A stretch of 64,000 bases of DNA from positions 1,309,341 to 1,373,340 of the forward strand of contig NZ_JAEKJR010000001.1 of assembly GCF_017303155.1 (NCBI RefSeq), read 5' to 3'. A program made the position numbers and the translations under genes. This DNA is from Microbulbifer salipaludis. Lineage in GTDB: Bacteria > Pseudomonadota > Gammaproteobacteria > Pseudomonadales > Cellvibrionaceae. The notes below the pieces were generated by a model. It did not search any database. It was given only the letters and a program-made list of their open reading frames with translations, and was not told the origin of the DNA. Shown piece after piece: positions 37,137 through 46,771 of the stretch (positions within the stretch are counted from its first letter, which is position 1; the number at the start of each line of letters is the position of its first letter).

Positions 37137-40100
37137 TCCGTCGGAACAGAGCCATGTGTATAAAAAACTGGAAAATGAAAACCCTCCTGCAATGCGTTTT
37201 GGCATTGTTTTCGGTCGCCGCCGCGCACAGTGTCCATTCAGTGGACTTGGCGCAAAGCCCACTGTTCCTGAGTAATGGTGCCACGCCGAATGTGATGTTT
37301 GTGATCGATGATTCGGGCTCGATGCACTTTGAAATCACACCGGAGGACTATCGCCAGGACACTGCCTATATTTTTCCTCGCGCAGATGGCGTCTACGGCA
37401 ATACCGGCTATGACCAGACCGCAGATGGCAATTATCAGGTCCCAACCGTGGATGATACTAACGGTTACAACGCCCTTACGCGCTCGCCACAATACAACAA
37501 AAGTTACTATGACCCGTCGGTAACCTATTTGCCCTGGGCAAAACACGACGAAACTCTGTATCCAAATGCCAATCCGCGTTGCGCCAGGCACAATCCGGAG
37601 AACACCGGCGACTGTCCGGGGGACGGCGTCTCGGTTAATCAGAATGCAAGGAATCTGACGGTAGAGAACGCTAACTACAACGGAAATGCATGGCGCAGTT
37701 GTGTGCGGAACGTCGACGAAACCATCACCTGTACTTCGAGCAGTGACGCGAAAACCTACTGGCCGGCCACCTATTTCTGGCATAACGGAATAGGCAGTGA
37801 GTGGGATCGCAATAGTTACCAGAAGGTTGAGATCCGACCCTCGGTGGCAACCTATACAGGCCATGACCGTTTGGATCGCGACGATTGTAGTCTTGGTGTC
37901 TGCAGCTACGAGCAGGAAATCCAGAATTTTGCCAACTGGTATACCTATTATCGCTCGCGCACCCTGGCCGCGCGTGCCGGTATCGGCCGCGCATTTGCCG
38001 AGCAAGGTGAAGATCTACGGGTAGGGTTTGGTGCGATCAATAAGGGTTCCAGCAGTGTCGATGGCGTCGATACAGGTACGATCGTAAACGGCGTGCGCGC
38101 ATTCTCCGGTGAGGACCGGGAAGCTTTCTTCACGCAGCTTTATGAGCGAGGCGTGCCCACCTCGGGGACACCGCTACGCCGTGCACTGGATGATGCAGGG
38201 AAGTATTTTTCACGCATGGACGATAAAGGTCCATGGGGAGCAAACCCTGGTGTGGACGATGAAGCGGCGCACCTTGCGTGCCGTGCGAGTTACACCATTC
38301 TGATGACCGACGGCTACTGGAGTGGAGGTGGTGGTAACCAGGCGAGCACGTCGGCGGCGCGGAATAATGTCGATGGGACAGCGGGATCAGAAATTACCGG
38401 TCCCGATGGTGCTTCTTATACCTACAGCGCCGAATCGCCGTTTACCGATAGCCATAACAATACGCTGGCCGATGTGGCCATGTACTACTGGAATAGGGAT
38501 TTGCGCCCGGAACTCGCCAACAAGGTGCCTTCTAAAGAAGGCAGTATCAATCCGGCGTTCTGGCAGCATATGGTGACCTTTGGTGTGGGGTTCGGTGTCG
38601 AGGGCTCCGTGGATAAGGATGATGCTTTTTCAGCAATTAAATCCGGCGCTTCGATTACTTGGCCAAATCCAAATAATAACCCGGCAAAAGTGGATGACCT
38701 GCTGCATGCGTCGGTTAACGGCCGCGGTGGTTTTTTCAGCGCGGCGGACCCGCAGTCGTTTGCCGACGAGCTGTCGGGCGTACTGGATAATATTCTCGGG
38801 CGCTCCAGTGGTGCCGCTTCCTCCGTTGCTACTACCTCTACCCGTCTTGGAACGGATACATTGATTTTCCAGGCTGCGTTCAACAGTTTCGATTGGAGTG
38901 GAGAACTCAAGGCTATCGAGGTAGAAGCTGATGGCTCCATTGGCGATCTTGCCTGGGAGGTCACGGACAGTGATTTTCCATCGCCGGCGAGCAGGGATAT
39001 CTTCACTTACAGCAATGGTGACGGGGCATTGTTTGCCTGGGAACCCACCGGCACTGTGCCGGGCATATCCGATGCGCAAAAGAGTGTTCTGGCCGGTGAA
39101 GATGGCGATGCGATGGGTGCCTTGCGCCTGAACTGGGTGCGGGGACTGCAAACGGAAGGCCTGCGCGAGCGTGGCAAGCTGCTGGGCGATATCGTGAACT
39201 CCAGCCCGGTGTACGCCGGGCGGAAGAAAAACCATTACCACCTGCTTTCCGCGGAACTGGGTGGCGCTCGCTACCTCGACTATTACACAACGTCGAAACA
39301 GTCGCGGACCGAAGTGGTCTACGTTGGCGCGAACGACGGCATGTTACATGGGTTCGACGCGCGCGACGGTGATGAACTCTTCGCTTACGTGCCTTCGGGT
39401 GTTTACGGCGCGCTCAAGGACTTGAGTTCACCGGATTACGGCACCGCTACTCTGCCACATCGCTACAGTGTGGATGGGCCGCTGTTCGTCGGAGATGCCT
39501 ACTTTGGCGATGCATCCACCGGCAGCTGGAAAAATATCCTGGTGGGTACCCTGGGCGCTGGAGGTAAGGGGTTGTTTGTACTCGATGTTACCAACCCCGA
39601 AGGCTTCGACGAAGACAATGTTCTGTTCGAGCTTACGGATGCGGACATTCCGCAGTTGGGGAATATTACCGGTCCACCGCTGGTCGTACCTACGGCCGAC
39701 GGCTGGAAAATTATCGTCGGTAACGGGTACAACTCTGCTGGAGAACAGGCAAGCTTGCTGGTCATCGACTTGGAAAACCCAACCACCGAAACCCGGGTTT
39801 TAACCACCAATGACAGCGGCGATAACGGACTCGCCGGTGCATCCCTGCTGCCCAATGGCCGGGGAGAGGTCGTTGGAGCCTACGCCGGCGACCTGCAGGG
39901 TAACCTCTGGTACTTTGATCTCAGCAGTGACGATCCGGCGGACTGGGGGGTTGGCTATGAGGCGACTTCGCAGGGTGCGGATGGTAATGACGTAACCGCC
40001 AAGGTGCCACTGTTTGTTGCACGTGATCCAAATGGTGCGGTCCAGCCAATTACCTCCACACCGACACTGGGTCTCAACGAGCAGATGGACAACGCGGTGA

Positions 40101-40663
40101 TGGTTTATTTCGGCACCGGCAGTTACCTCTCCAGTACCGACAATGTCGCGGGTAGTACGATCAACAGCTTTTATGCCATTGCCGATCAGGGCGCCCCTGT
40201 GGCAGGGCGGGGTTCTTTGATGCAAAAGGTGATCACCAGCCAGGAAAACGGTGTCCGCGAAGTATCCAACAACGCGTCCCAGACCTGGTGGGCGGACAAG
40301 AGTGGCTGGTATCTGGATCTCACCTTCGGAGGCTCAACCACCGGTGAACGGGTGATCAGTAAACCTCTGCTGGTTTACGACCGGCTCCTGTTCCCCACGC
40401 TAATTACTTCCAGCGACCCCTGCGCCTTTGGTGGCAGTGGCTGGCAGATGGAGCTGGTTGCAGTGGGCGACCGTTTTATCGGGCACTCGATTTTTGGCGA
40501 GGACGGTAAGGAAGTTGACTATGCCATCATTAGCTATTCGCAGATGATTGAGTCAGGCAAAAAGACATTCCTGCCAGCAAACGATATCAAGGGTGATTTC
40601 AAGGTCGAGGAAGGGCAGTCACCACCGCCGGCCAATGGCCGGGTGTCCTGGCGACGGTTTTGA
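37133..40663 (+). CDS. pilY1: Type IV pilus tip adhesin PilY1, cluster B paralogue
   Basis: This 1176-residue protein is co-linear with PilY1 of cluster A. The MIDAS motif is D59-x-S-x-S in VIDDSGSM, with TSGTPLRRAL and LMTDGYW also kept. The propeller runs from LLGDIVNSSPVYAG through VVYVGANDGMLHGFDARDG to AYAGDLQGNLWYFDL. The pre-AYAGDL loop reads NGRGEVV, again without the expected calcium-binding aspartates. The signal peptide lies after a basic N-terminal stretch; an internal Met at residue 8 or 15 could be the true start. Large parts are nearly the same as in cluster A. Confidence 0.93.
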   Translation: MIRRNRAMCIKNWKMKTLLQCVLALFSVAAAHSVHSVDLAQSPLFLSNGATPNVMFVIDDSGSMHFEITPEDYRQDTAYIFPRADGVYGNTGYDQTADGNYQVPTVDDTNGYNALTRSPQYNKSYYDPSVTYLPWAKHDETLYPNANPRCARHNPENTGDCPGDGVSVNQNARNLTVENANYNGNAWRSCVRNVDETITCTSSSDAKTYWPATYFWHNGIGSEWDRNSYQKVEIRPSVATYTGHDRLDRDDCSLGVCSYEQEIQNFANWYTYYRSRTLAARAGIGRAFAEQGEDLRVGFGAINKGSSSVDGVDTGTIVNGVRAFSGEDREAFFTQLYERGVPTSGTPLRRALDDAGKYFSRMDDKGPWGANPGVDDEAAHLACRASYTILMTDGYWSGGGGNQASTSAARNNVDGTAGSEITGPDGASYTYSAESPFTDSHNNTLADVAMYYWNRDLRPELANKVPSKEGSINPAFWQHMVTFGVGFGVEGSVDKDDAFSAIKSGASITWPNPNNNPAKVDDLLHASVNGRGGFFSAADPQSFADELSGVLDNILGRSSGAASSVATTSTRLGTDTLIFQAAFNSFDWSGELKAIEVEADGSIGDLAWEVTDSDFPSPASRDIFTYSNGDGALFAWEPTGTVPGISDAQKSVLAGEDGDAMGALRLNWVRGLQTEGLRERGKLLGDIVNSSPVYAGRKKNHYHLLSAELGGARYLDYYTTSKQSRTEVVYVGANDGMLHGFDARDGDELFAYVPSGVYGALKDLSSPDYGTATLPHRYSVDGPLFVGDAYFGDASTGSWKNILVGTLGAGGKGLFVLDVTNPEGFDEDNVLFELTDADIPQLGNITGPPLVVPTADGWKIIVGNGYNSAGEQASLLVIDLENPTTETRVLTTNDSGDNGLAGASLLPNGRGEVVGAYAGDLQGNLWYFDLSSDDPADWGVGYEATSQGADGNDVTAKVPLFVARDPNGAVQPITSTPTLGLNEQMDNAVMVYFGTGSYLSSTDNVAGSTINSFYAIADQGAPVAGRGSLMQKVITSQENGVREVSNNASQTWWADKSGWYLDLTFGGSTTGERVISKPLLVYDRLLFPTLITSSDPCAFGGSGWQMELVAVGDRFIGHSIFGEDGKEVDYAIISYSQMIESGKKTFLPANDIKGDFKVEEGQSPPPANGRVSWRRF

Positions 40664-40666
40664 TGT

Positions 40667-40700
40667 AGCGAATAACCCGGCTTATGCCGGGTTATTCGCT
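40667..40700. terminator. Terminator between pilY1-2 and pilR
   Basis: AGCGAATAACCCGGC (40667-40681) pairs perfectly with GCCGGGTTATTCGCT (40686-40700) around a TTAT loop. The stem overlaps the last codons of pilR. The T-run is poor, so efficiency is uncertain. Confidence 0.65.
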
Positions 40701-42095
40701 TTCTAAACCAAGCTTTTTGAGACGGTAGCGCAGCGACCGAAAGCTGATCCCCAGTTTTTCCGCCGCGGCGGTCTTGTTGCCGCGGGTTTCGTTCAGTGCC
40801 GACTCGATGGCGTCGCGCTCGATGGTCTGGAGAAAGTCATCCAGCGTGTTGTAATCGGCCGCGTCAAACTGGCCCGGATAGTTGGCATCGGGCTGGGGCG
40901 TGAGTGATATACCCGGTTGTGGGGCATTGTCTTCCGCTTGGGAAAGCGGCGGTTCGCCGGTGAGTATCAGGTCATCCGCACTGATGGTGTTCGATTCGCA
41001 GAGAGTGAGCGCGCGCTCCAGAATGTTTTCAAGCTCGCGCAGGTTTCCTGGAAAGGGGTATGCCTGGAGGGCTGTCACCGCGTCCTGACTGGCGCGCGGC
41101 GCAGCGCCGGGAGAGCCCTCGGTGATTCGACGCAGCAGGTAGCGGGCAAGTAATGGAATGTCTTCTTGTCTCTCCCGCAGGGCCGGAACTGCCAGCTCGA
41201 TTACATTAATGCGGAAAAAGAGGTCACTGCGGAAATCGCCATTACGGGTTGCTGCGGCAAGGCTTGTCTCCGCGCTACTGATCAGCCGGATGTTCAGCGC
41301 TTGCGGCTGATGATCCCCGATGGCGTGGAAGCGCTTTTCTTCAATGACCTGCAGCAGTTTGACCTGAACTTCCTTTGGTAGTGCGGTGATTTCGTCGAGA
41401 AACAATGTGCCGCCGTTGGCAGCCTGCAACAGGCCCGGGTTTTCATTGCCGGCGGTGTTGCTGCCGAATAATGTCTGTTCGAACGCGTCCCTCGGAATCG
41501 TCGAGCAGTGCACGACAACAAAGGACTGTTCTGCACGCGGCCCCAGGTCGTGAATGCAGCGGGCGGTAAGCTCCTTGCCCGAGCCCGGCGGCCCCTGCAG
41601 GTGTACCGGTGCGTCGCTGCGCGCCACCTTTTCAATGGTATCGCGCAGTGTGCGCACCGCAGAGGATTGGCCCTGAAGCAGCGGCGGGAATTCCTGGGTT
41701 TGGAAGAAGCGGTCTTCTCCCAGCCGAAGTGCCAGAAGCACGAGCGCGCGCAAGCGCTCCAGATTGACCGGCTTGCTGACAAAATCGAAGGCACCCAGCT
41801 TGAGTGCGGTAATGGCCGTGTCCATGTTGCCATGCGCGGTAATCACGGCGACGGGATAAGATCGGTCCTTGGGCAGGTCCTGAATGGCTTCGACCAGTTC
41901 GAGGCCGTCCCCGTCGGGGAGACGCATGTCCGTGAGACAGAAGTCGTAGGACTTTTCTGCGATTCTCCGTCGCGCCTCGGCCACCGACATGGCGATATCG
42001 GCGCGCACGTGCATACGGCGCAGGGTCATCGAAATCAGGTCACAAATGTCTGGTTCGTCATCGACGACCAGGGCGATGGGTTGACGATCGGTCAT
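40692..42095 (-). CDS. pilR: NtrC-type response regulator PilR, with GAFTGA loop missing
   Basis: This 467-residue partner of PilS has an intact receiver domain (DD at 12-13, phosphoacceptor Asp56, ITAHG, SKP). The AAA+ domain has Walker A GPPGSGK at 168-174 and Walker B LFLDE at 231-235, but after LFG (209-211) comes SNTAGNENPGLLQAA. The GAFTGA loop that contacts sigma-54 is absent and the segment is about five residues short. The sensor I region reads SSAETSL instead of a SAT(H/N)-type motif. A Fis-type DNA-binding helix-turn-helix ends the protein (GNKTAAAEKLGISFRSLRYR). Position beside pilS and the minor pilins supports the PilR name; normal sigma-54 activation is doubtful. Confidence 0.88.
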   Translation of the reverse strand: MTDRQPIALVVDDEPDICDLISMTLRRMHVRADIAMSVAEARRRIAEKSYDFCLTDMRLPDGDGLELVEAIQDLPKDRSYPVAVITAHGNMDTAITALKLGAFDFVSKPVNLERLRALVLLALRLGEDRFFQTQEFPPLLQGQSSAVRTLRDTIEKVARSDAPVHLQGPPGSGKELTARCIHDLGPRAEQSFVVVHCSTIPRDAFEQTLFGSNTAGNENPGLLQAANGGTLFLDEITALPKEVQVKLLQVIEEKRFHAIGDHQPQALNIRLISSAETSLAAATRNGDFRSDLFFRINVIELAVPALRERQEDIPLLARYLLRRITEGSPGAAPRASQDAVTALQAYPFPGNLRELENILERALTLCESNTISADDLILTGEPPLSQAEDNAPQPGISLTPQPDANYPGQFDAADYNTLDDFLQTIERDAIESALNETRGNKTAAAEKLGISFRSLRYRLKKLGLESE

Positions 42096-42135
42096 ATTGT
42101 TAGGCGTTATCTTTGATCGGCAAGCTGCAGGCTAA

Positions 42136-43803
42136 TTAAAAAATCTGTTCCGGATTGGCGAACTCGATGCGGAAGCAGCTGCGCTTTTCACGGGTTCGGC
42201 AATAGTAAAGGTTGGCTCTAGTAGATTCGCACAATTCCCGTGCGATATACAGGCCCAGGCCGGCGCCGGTAGGCTCGGTTGTGAAGAAGGGCTCAAAGAT
42301 TTTGTCGGAAAGCTCTTCTGCTACCCCCGTCCCGTTGTCCACGAAGTCCATTTCCGCGCACTGCCGGCTGCGATTGAAGCGAACGACGATTTGTGCGGAA
42401 TAGTGACCGGTCGCGCTGTGCGAGTGGCGCACGGCATTGTTGCAAAGGTTGGTGGCCACCTGGGTCATCTGGTCGGGGTCGAAGCGGGCAAGCACCGGCT
42501 GCTCCGGGCTCTGCAGGCTAATGGTGTAGCGCTCGCCGGTTTCTTTTTGAAACTCGCTGAGGAAATTGTTTGCCCATAGGCGCAGGTCCAGCAATTGTGT
42601 CCTTGGAGTCTGGCGCCGGGACAACTGCATGACGTTCTCAATGATCTGGTTCACCCGCTTGCTGTGGCGGCTGATGATCTCGGTGAGCAGCTGATCCTCG
42701 CCGGAAATGGAGGGGGATTCCGCAAGCAGTTCGGCCGCGTGGTTGATGGCACTCAGCGGGTTGCGTACCTCGTGGGCAATGGAGCCGGTCAATCGCCCCA
42801 GTGACGCCAGTTTCAGTTGCTGTGCCTGCTGGGTGAGCTTGCGGTTGTCTTCCAGAAACACCAGTGTGCTCTCGCTGGTATCGTCGGTGAGCGGGGTGAC
42901 ACTGGCGCGCAGCTCGCTTTGTCCTGCGCCCTTAATCACCCCGCTGGTAGATCCGGACTGCAGCCGCAGTTCGATCAGGTTGAGCAGCAGGTCTCCGTCC
43001 AGCTTCCCGTCGTCCAGGCGCTGCTTGCCCAGAAGCTGCTGTGCGGCGCGGTTAACCAGTTCGGCCTCGCCGCTGCCGTTGAGCACCATTACGCCGGTGC
43101 GCATCTGTGCCACGATTTGCTGGGTAAGGCGCTGCAGGCGTGCCGCCTGCCGCCGCTCCTGTGCGGCTTTTTCATTCGCGAGCCGAATGTGTGCGGAAAG
43201 GTACTGGAGTGCGGCTACCGAGGTGAACAGGAGAATGCCGAGGCTGCCGGCAGAGACAATGTCCTGGGTATCAGCCTGGCCGTTGAGAATGCCATATAGC
43301 TGCTGGGCGATGACGGCGATACTGGCGATGGCCGCGAGGAAGGCACCCATGCGCCGATCCAGCAGCAGTGAGCCCACCGCGCAGGTGGTCAACAGCATGT
43401 AGCCAATACCCGAATTGAGTCCGCCACTGGCCTGGATCAATAGCAGAAAGGCGAGGATGTCACAGGTGAGGATACTGCCGATCCGCAACGGGGTGGTCCG
43501 GAAGCGGCTTGGATAAAGGAGCAGAAGCCACGCGATATTGACCACTGCATAGGTGATGGCGGTATTCAGGTACAGTGCCGGAGACAGGGTGCCGACGGTG
43601 CCGCGACTGATGCCCGAGGCGAACAGCCCGAGCAACACCAGTGCGATGACGACCCGATACCAGGCGTAGAGCTTGAGCAGCTCCCGCTGTCTTAATCGGG
43701 GACGGGGAAGGTCACGCCCGGCCAGCGCTGCCGACTCATCGGGGGCGCTAACAGCGTCTGTGTCTGGGGGGATTGCAGCATCGAATACCGTCTGGCTGCT
43801 CAC
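42136..43803 (-). CDS. pilS: Sensor histidine kinase PilS
   Basis: This 555-residue inner-membrane kinase normally senses pilin levels and controls PilR. A polar N-terminal stretch of about 45 residues precedes several membrane helices (about 47-200), then a coiled linker, a PAS-like domain (about 230-320), the H-box SIAHEVRNPLSAI, N-box NLCNNAVRHS, G1 DNGTGVAE and G2 GAGLGLYIA. All kinase boxes look intact. It lies 40 bases upstream of pilR on the same strand and diverges from nadE. Confidence 0.94.
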   Translation of the reverse strand: MSSQTVFDAAIPPDTDAVSAPDESAALAGRDLPRPRLRQRELLKLYAWYRVVIALVLLGLFASGISRGTVGTLSPALYLNTAITYAVVNIAWLLLLYPSRFRTTPLRIGSILTCDILAFLLLIQASGGLNSGIGYMLLTTCAVGSLLLDRRMGAFLAAIASIAVIAQQLYGILNGQADTQDIVSAGSLGILLFTSVAALQYLSAHIRLANEKAAQERRQAARLQRLTQQIVAQMRTGVMVLNGSGEAELVNRAAQQLLGKQRLDDGKLDGDLLLNLIELRLQSGSTSGVIKGAGQSELRASVTPLTDDTSESTLVFLEDNRKLTQQAQQLKLASLGRLTGSIAHEVRNPLSAINHAAELLAESPSISGEDQLLTEIISRHSKRVNQIIENVMQLSRRQTPRTQLLDLRLWANNFLSEFQKETGERYTISLQSPEQPVLARFDPDQMTQVATNLCNNAVRHSHSATGHYSAQIVVRFNRSRQCAEMDFVDNGTGVAEELSDKIFEPFFTTEPTGAGLGLYIARELCESTRANLYYCRTREKRSCFRIEFANPEQIF

Positions 43804-43950
43804 TTTTCGCTCTCTTTTTATGTGCGCGGTTGTATACGCTGTTATTTTTTACGGCAGTGCCGGCGCAAAACACCGGTCCGTCTCCGGGCAGATGTTGTGC
43901 CCCCGAGCGGCGTGGCTACAATAGCCGCCTCAGATCAACGGGGTAATAGG

Positions 43951-45579
43951 ATGTCTACTTTGCAGCTAGTGCTGGCGCAAATCAATCTAATGGTGGGGGA
44001 TATTCCCGGCAATACCGACCAGGTGGTCGAAGTCGCCCGCCGCGCGCACCGCGAGCACGACGCAGACCTGGTGTTGTTTCCGGAATTGACCCTGTGCGGT
44101 TACCCCCCGGAGGACCTGCTGCTGCGCCCCAGCATGCAGAAGCGTATCGACGCCGCGCTGAAAGCGTTGCAAGAGGCAGACCTGCCGTGCGCGGTACTGG
44201 TGGGTTATCCCCGGGTTGTGGCGGGTACCGTGCTGAATATGGCGGGACTGATACAGGGGGGCGCGCTGGTGGCCGAATACGCCAAGCAGAAACTCCCCAA
44301 TTACCAGGTGTTCGACGAACTGCGTTACTTCATCCCCGGTGATCAGCCCTGCGTGGTGGATATCAAGGGCATACCGACCGCCATCACCATCTGCGAGGAT
44401 ATCTGGCACCCGGAGCCCGTTGCCCAGGCACGGCATGCAGGGGCAAAACTGATGTTGAATATCAATGCATCGCCGTTCCACCAGGGTAAGGCGCAGGAGC
44501 GGCTGGCGCTGCTGGGGCGTCAGGCGCAGGCAGGCGATATGCCTATCGTGTACGTCAACTCCGTGGGCGGGCAAGACGAGCTGGTGTTCGACGGCGGCTC
44601 CTTTGCGGTGGACAAGGATGGCAGCCTGCGCGGGCGGGCGCCGGAGTTTGTCGAGAGCCTGCTACCGATCACCGTGCAGGCGGAAGAGGGCGAGGTGCGC
44701 CTTGCCGCAGGCAATGATGCCGAGCCCCTGCCAGCACTGGCGTCGGTCTACCAGGCGCTGGTACTGGGTGTGCGGGACTATGTGAATAAGAATGGCTTCA
44801 AGGGCGTCGTCCTCGGCCTGTCTGGGGGCATCGATTCGGCCCTGACGCTGGCGATAGCGGTGGATGCGCTGGGCCCGGATCGCGTGGAAGCGGTGATGAT
44901 GCCGTTCCGCTACACCTCGGACCTGTCCAAAAACGATGCAGCGGATCAGGCCCGACGCCTGGGTATCCATTACCGTGTCATTGGTATCGAGGGCATCTTC
45001 GATGCGGCCATGGCCGCGCTGGCCAGGGAATTTGAGGGCAGCGAGCGGGATACCACCGAGGAAAACCTGCAGGCACGTGCCCGCGGCATGCTACTGATGG
45101 CCATTTCCAACAAGAAAGGCTTTATGGTCCTCACCACCGGTAACAAGAGTGAGATGGCGGTGGGTTATGCCACCCTGTACGGCGACATGGTGGGTGGTTA
45201 TAACGCATTGAAAGATGTGCCCAAGGTGCTGGTGTACGCGCTGTCCCGTTACCGCAACTCGGTATCCGAGGTGATTCCGGAGACGGTGATCACCCGCGAG
45301 CCCAGTGCCGAGCTGGCACCGGACCAGGTGGATTCCGACAGCCTGCCCCCCTACGAGGTGCTGGACGAAATCCTGCGCCTGTACATCGATGAGGACCACA
45401 GCGCGGCGTATATTATCGGCCGGGGGTTCGATGAGGCCACGGTGATGCGCGTGGTACGCCTGGTGGATCGCAACGAATACAAGCGCCGTCAGGCCGCGGT
45501 GGGGGTACGGATCTCCGAGCGCGGGTTCGGGCGCGACCGGCGTTATCCGATCACCAATGGATGGAAGGCCGGCGAGTAA
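43951..45579 (+). CDS. nadE: Glutamine-dependent NAD+ synthetase
   Basis: Converts deamido-NAD to NAD using glutamine. The start at 43951 (MSTLQLVLAQINLMVGDIPG) gives 542 residues; upstream in-frame codons do not resemble the family. The N-terminal nitrilase-type glutaminase domain has LFPELTLCGY and the catalytic Cys in ITICEDIW. The C-terminal synthetase domain holds the PP-loop LGLSGGIDSALT and VLTTGNKSEMAVGY. It is followed by a strong terminator. Confidence 0.97.
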   Translation: MSTLQLVLAQINLMVGDIPGNTDQVVEVARRAHREHDADLVLFPELTLCGYPPEDLLLRPSMQKRIDAALKALQEADLPCAVLVGYPRVVAGTVLNMAGLIQGGALVAEYAKQKLPNYQVFDELRYFIPGDQPCVVDIKGIPTAITICEDIWHPEPVAQARHAGAKLMLNINASPFHQGKAQERLALLGRQAQAGDMPIVYVNSVGGQDELVFDGGSFAVDKDGSLRGRAPEFVESLLPITVQAEEGEVRLAAGNDAEPLPALASVYQALVLGVRDYVNKNGFKGVVLGLSGGIDSALTLAIAVDALGPDRVEAVMMPFRYTSDLSKNDAADQARRLGIHYRVIGIEGIFDAAMAALAREFEGSERDTTEENLQARARGMLLMAISNKKGFMVLTTGNKSEMAVGYATLYGDMVGGYNALKDVPKVLVYALSRYRNSVSEVIPETVITREPSAELAPDQVDSDSLPPYEVLDEILRLYIDEDHSAAYIIGRGFDEATVMRVVRLVDRNEYKRRQAAVGVRISERGFGRDRRYPITNGWKAGE

Positions 45580-45600
45580 GCCGCGTACTCACCGGCAACA

Positions 45601-45638
45601 AAAAAGGCCCCGCTGATTGCTCAGCGGGGCCTTTTTTT
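45601..45638. terminator. Bidirectional terminator between nadE and bamD
   Basis: GGCCCCGCTGA (45606-45616) pairs with TCAGCGGGGCC (45621-45631) around TTGC, with A5 before and T7 after. Confidence 0.93.
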
Positions 45639-45660
45639 ATCGGGCTGCAGTGCCCCAACG

Positions 45661-46605
45661 TCAAAGTTCTGGTGGCAGCGGCGCTTCCTGTGGGCGGTAC
45701 TCGGCGTTGTACAGCTCGCGACTGTCGAAACCACGGGGGTCCGATTTCTCAAACAGGCCCAGGGTGATGCGGTGAATAAAGCTGCGACCGCTGGCGCCGG
45801 CGAAGTACTTGTAGTTGAAACTGCCGTCGTCGCGGAATGCCGGGTGATGCGGGTAGTTGGTGCGCAGCACTGCGAGGGAACTCGACTCCAGCTGTGGCAT
45901 TTCCAGCAGATGGTAAGACTGCACCATCACCGCCAGCGCATCGGGCACCGCCGGGGTCTGCTGGAAGTTTTCCACCACATAGCGGCCACGGTTGGCGGCG
46001 GCCAGGTAGGCGTTGCGCTTGAAGTAGTAGTTGGCCACGTGAATTTCATAGCGCGCCAGCAGGTTGCGCAGGTGGATCATGCGCTTCTGGGCGTCAGGCG
46101 CGTAGCGGCTTTCCGGGTAGCGCGCCATCAGCTGGGCAAAGTAGGCAAAGGATTCCCGCGCCGAGCCCGGGTCGCGGCGGGTCATGTCGGTGGGCAAAAA
46201 GCGTTCGAACAGCCCGCTGCCTTCGGTGAACGAGGCCAGCCCCTTCATGTAATAGGCGTAATCCACGTTGCGATGCTGCGGATGCAGGCGGATAAAACGA
46301 TCCGCTGCAGAGATGGCTGCATCGTTCTGGTAGTCGCGGTAGTAGGCGTAGATCAGCTCCAGCTGGGCCTGCTCTGCGTAGTTGCCGAACGGGAAGTTGT
46401 CTTCCAGGGCCCGCAGGTTCTTGATCGCCAGCTCCCACTGGCTGGATTTCAGCTGCCGCTGGGCGGCTTCATAGAAGGCCTGTTCGGTGCGGTTGCCGGA
46501 AGGCAGTCCCGCTTCTTCTTCGTCCGTACTGGCACAGGAGGCCACCAAAACAGCCAGCATTGCCAGCAACAGCGTTTTCCAGGCCTGATTATCCCAGGAC
46601 CACAT
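45661..46605 (-). CDS. bamD: Outer membrane assembly lipoprotein BamD (YfiO/ComL)
   Basis: Essential BAM component made of TPR-like helical repeats. The start at 46605 (314 residues) has GAGG just upstream; an ATG at 46623 is a possible alternative. The hydrophobic leader [16 protein letters not shown] ends in the lipobox LVASC with Cys24. Typical segments are [20 protein letters not shown] and [19 protein letters not shown]. The C-terminal extension ends in [10 protein letters not shown]. It diverges from rluD, a common pairing in gammaproteobacteria. Confidence 0.95.
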   Translation of the reverse strand: MWSWDNQAWKTLLLAMLAVLVASCASTDEEEAGLPSGNRTEQAFYEAAQRQLKSSQWELAIKNLRALEDNFPFGNYAEQAQLELIYAYYRDYQNDAAISAADRFIRLHPQHRNVDYAYYMKGLASFTEGSGLFERFLPTDMTRRDPGSARESFAYFAQLMARYPESRYAPDAQKRMIHLRNLLARYEIHVANYYFKRNAYLAAANRGRYVVENFQQTPAVPDALAVMVQSYHLLEMPQLESSSLAVLRTNYPHHPAFRDDGSFNYKYFAGASGRSFIHRITLGLFEKSDPRGFDSRELYNAEYRPQEAPLPPEL

Positions 46606-46771
46606 CGCCCCTCGCTCTATCATTATTTGTCTCAACCTTATTAAACTAGCCGCCCTAAATTCACCGGGGGCCGAAGGGCAGCTATTTAACCACAGCGTCC
46701 CGCCAGCCCAAAGCGCCAGCGCCCTGTTGGCAACCATAATTATTGCGTTACAGGACACTAGACCCTCTCGG

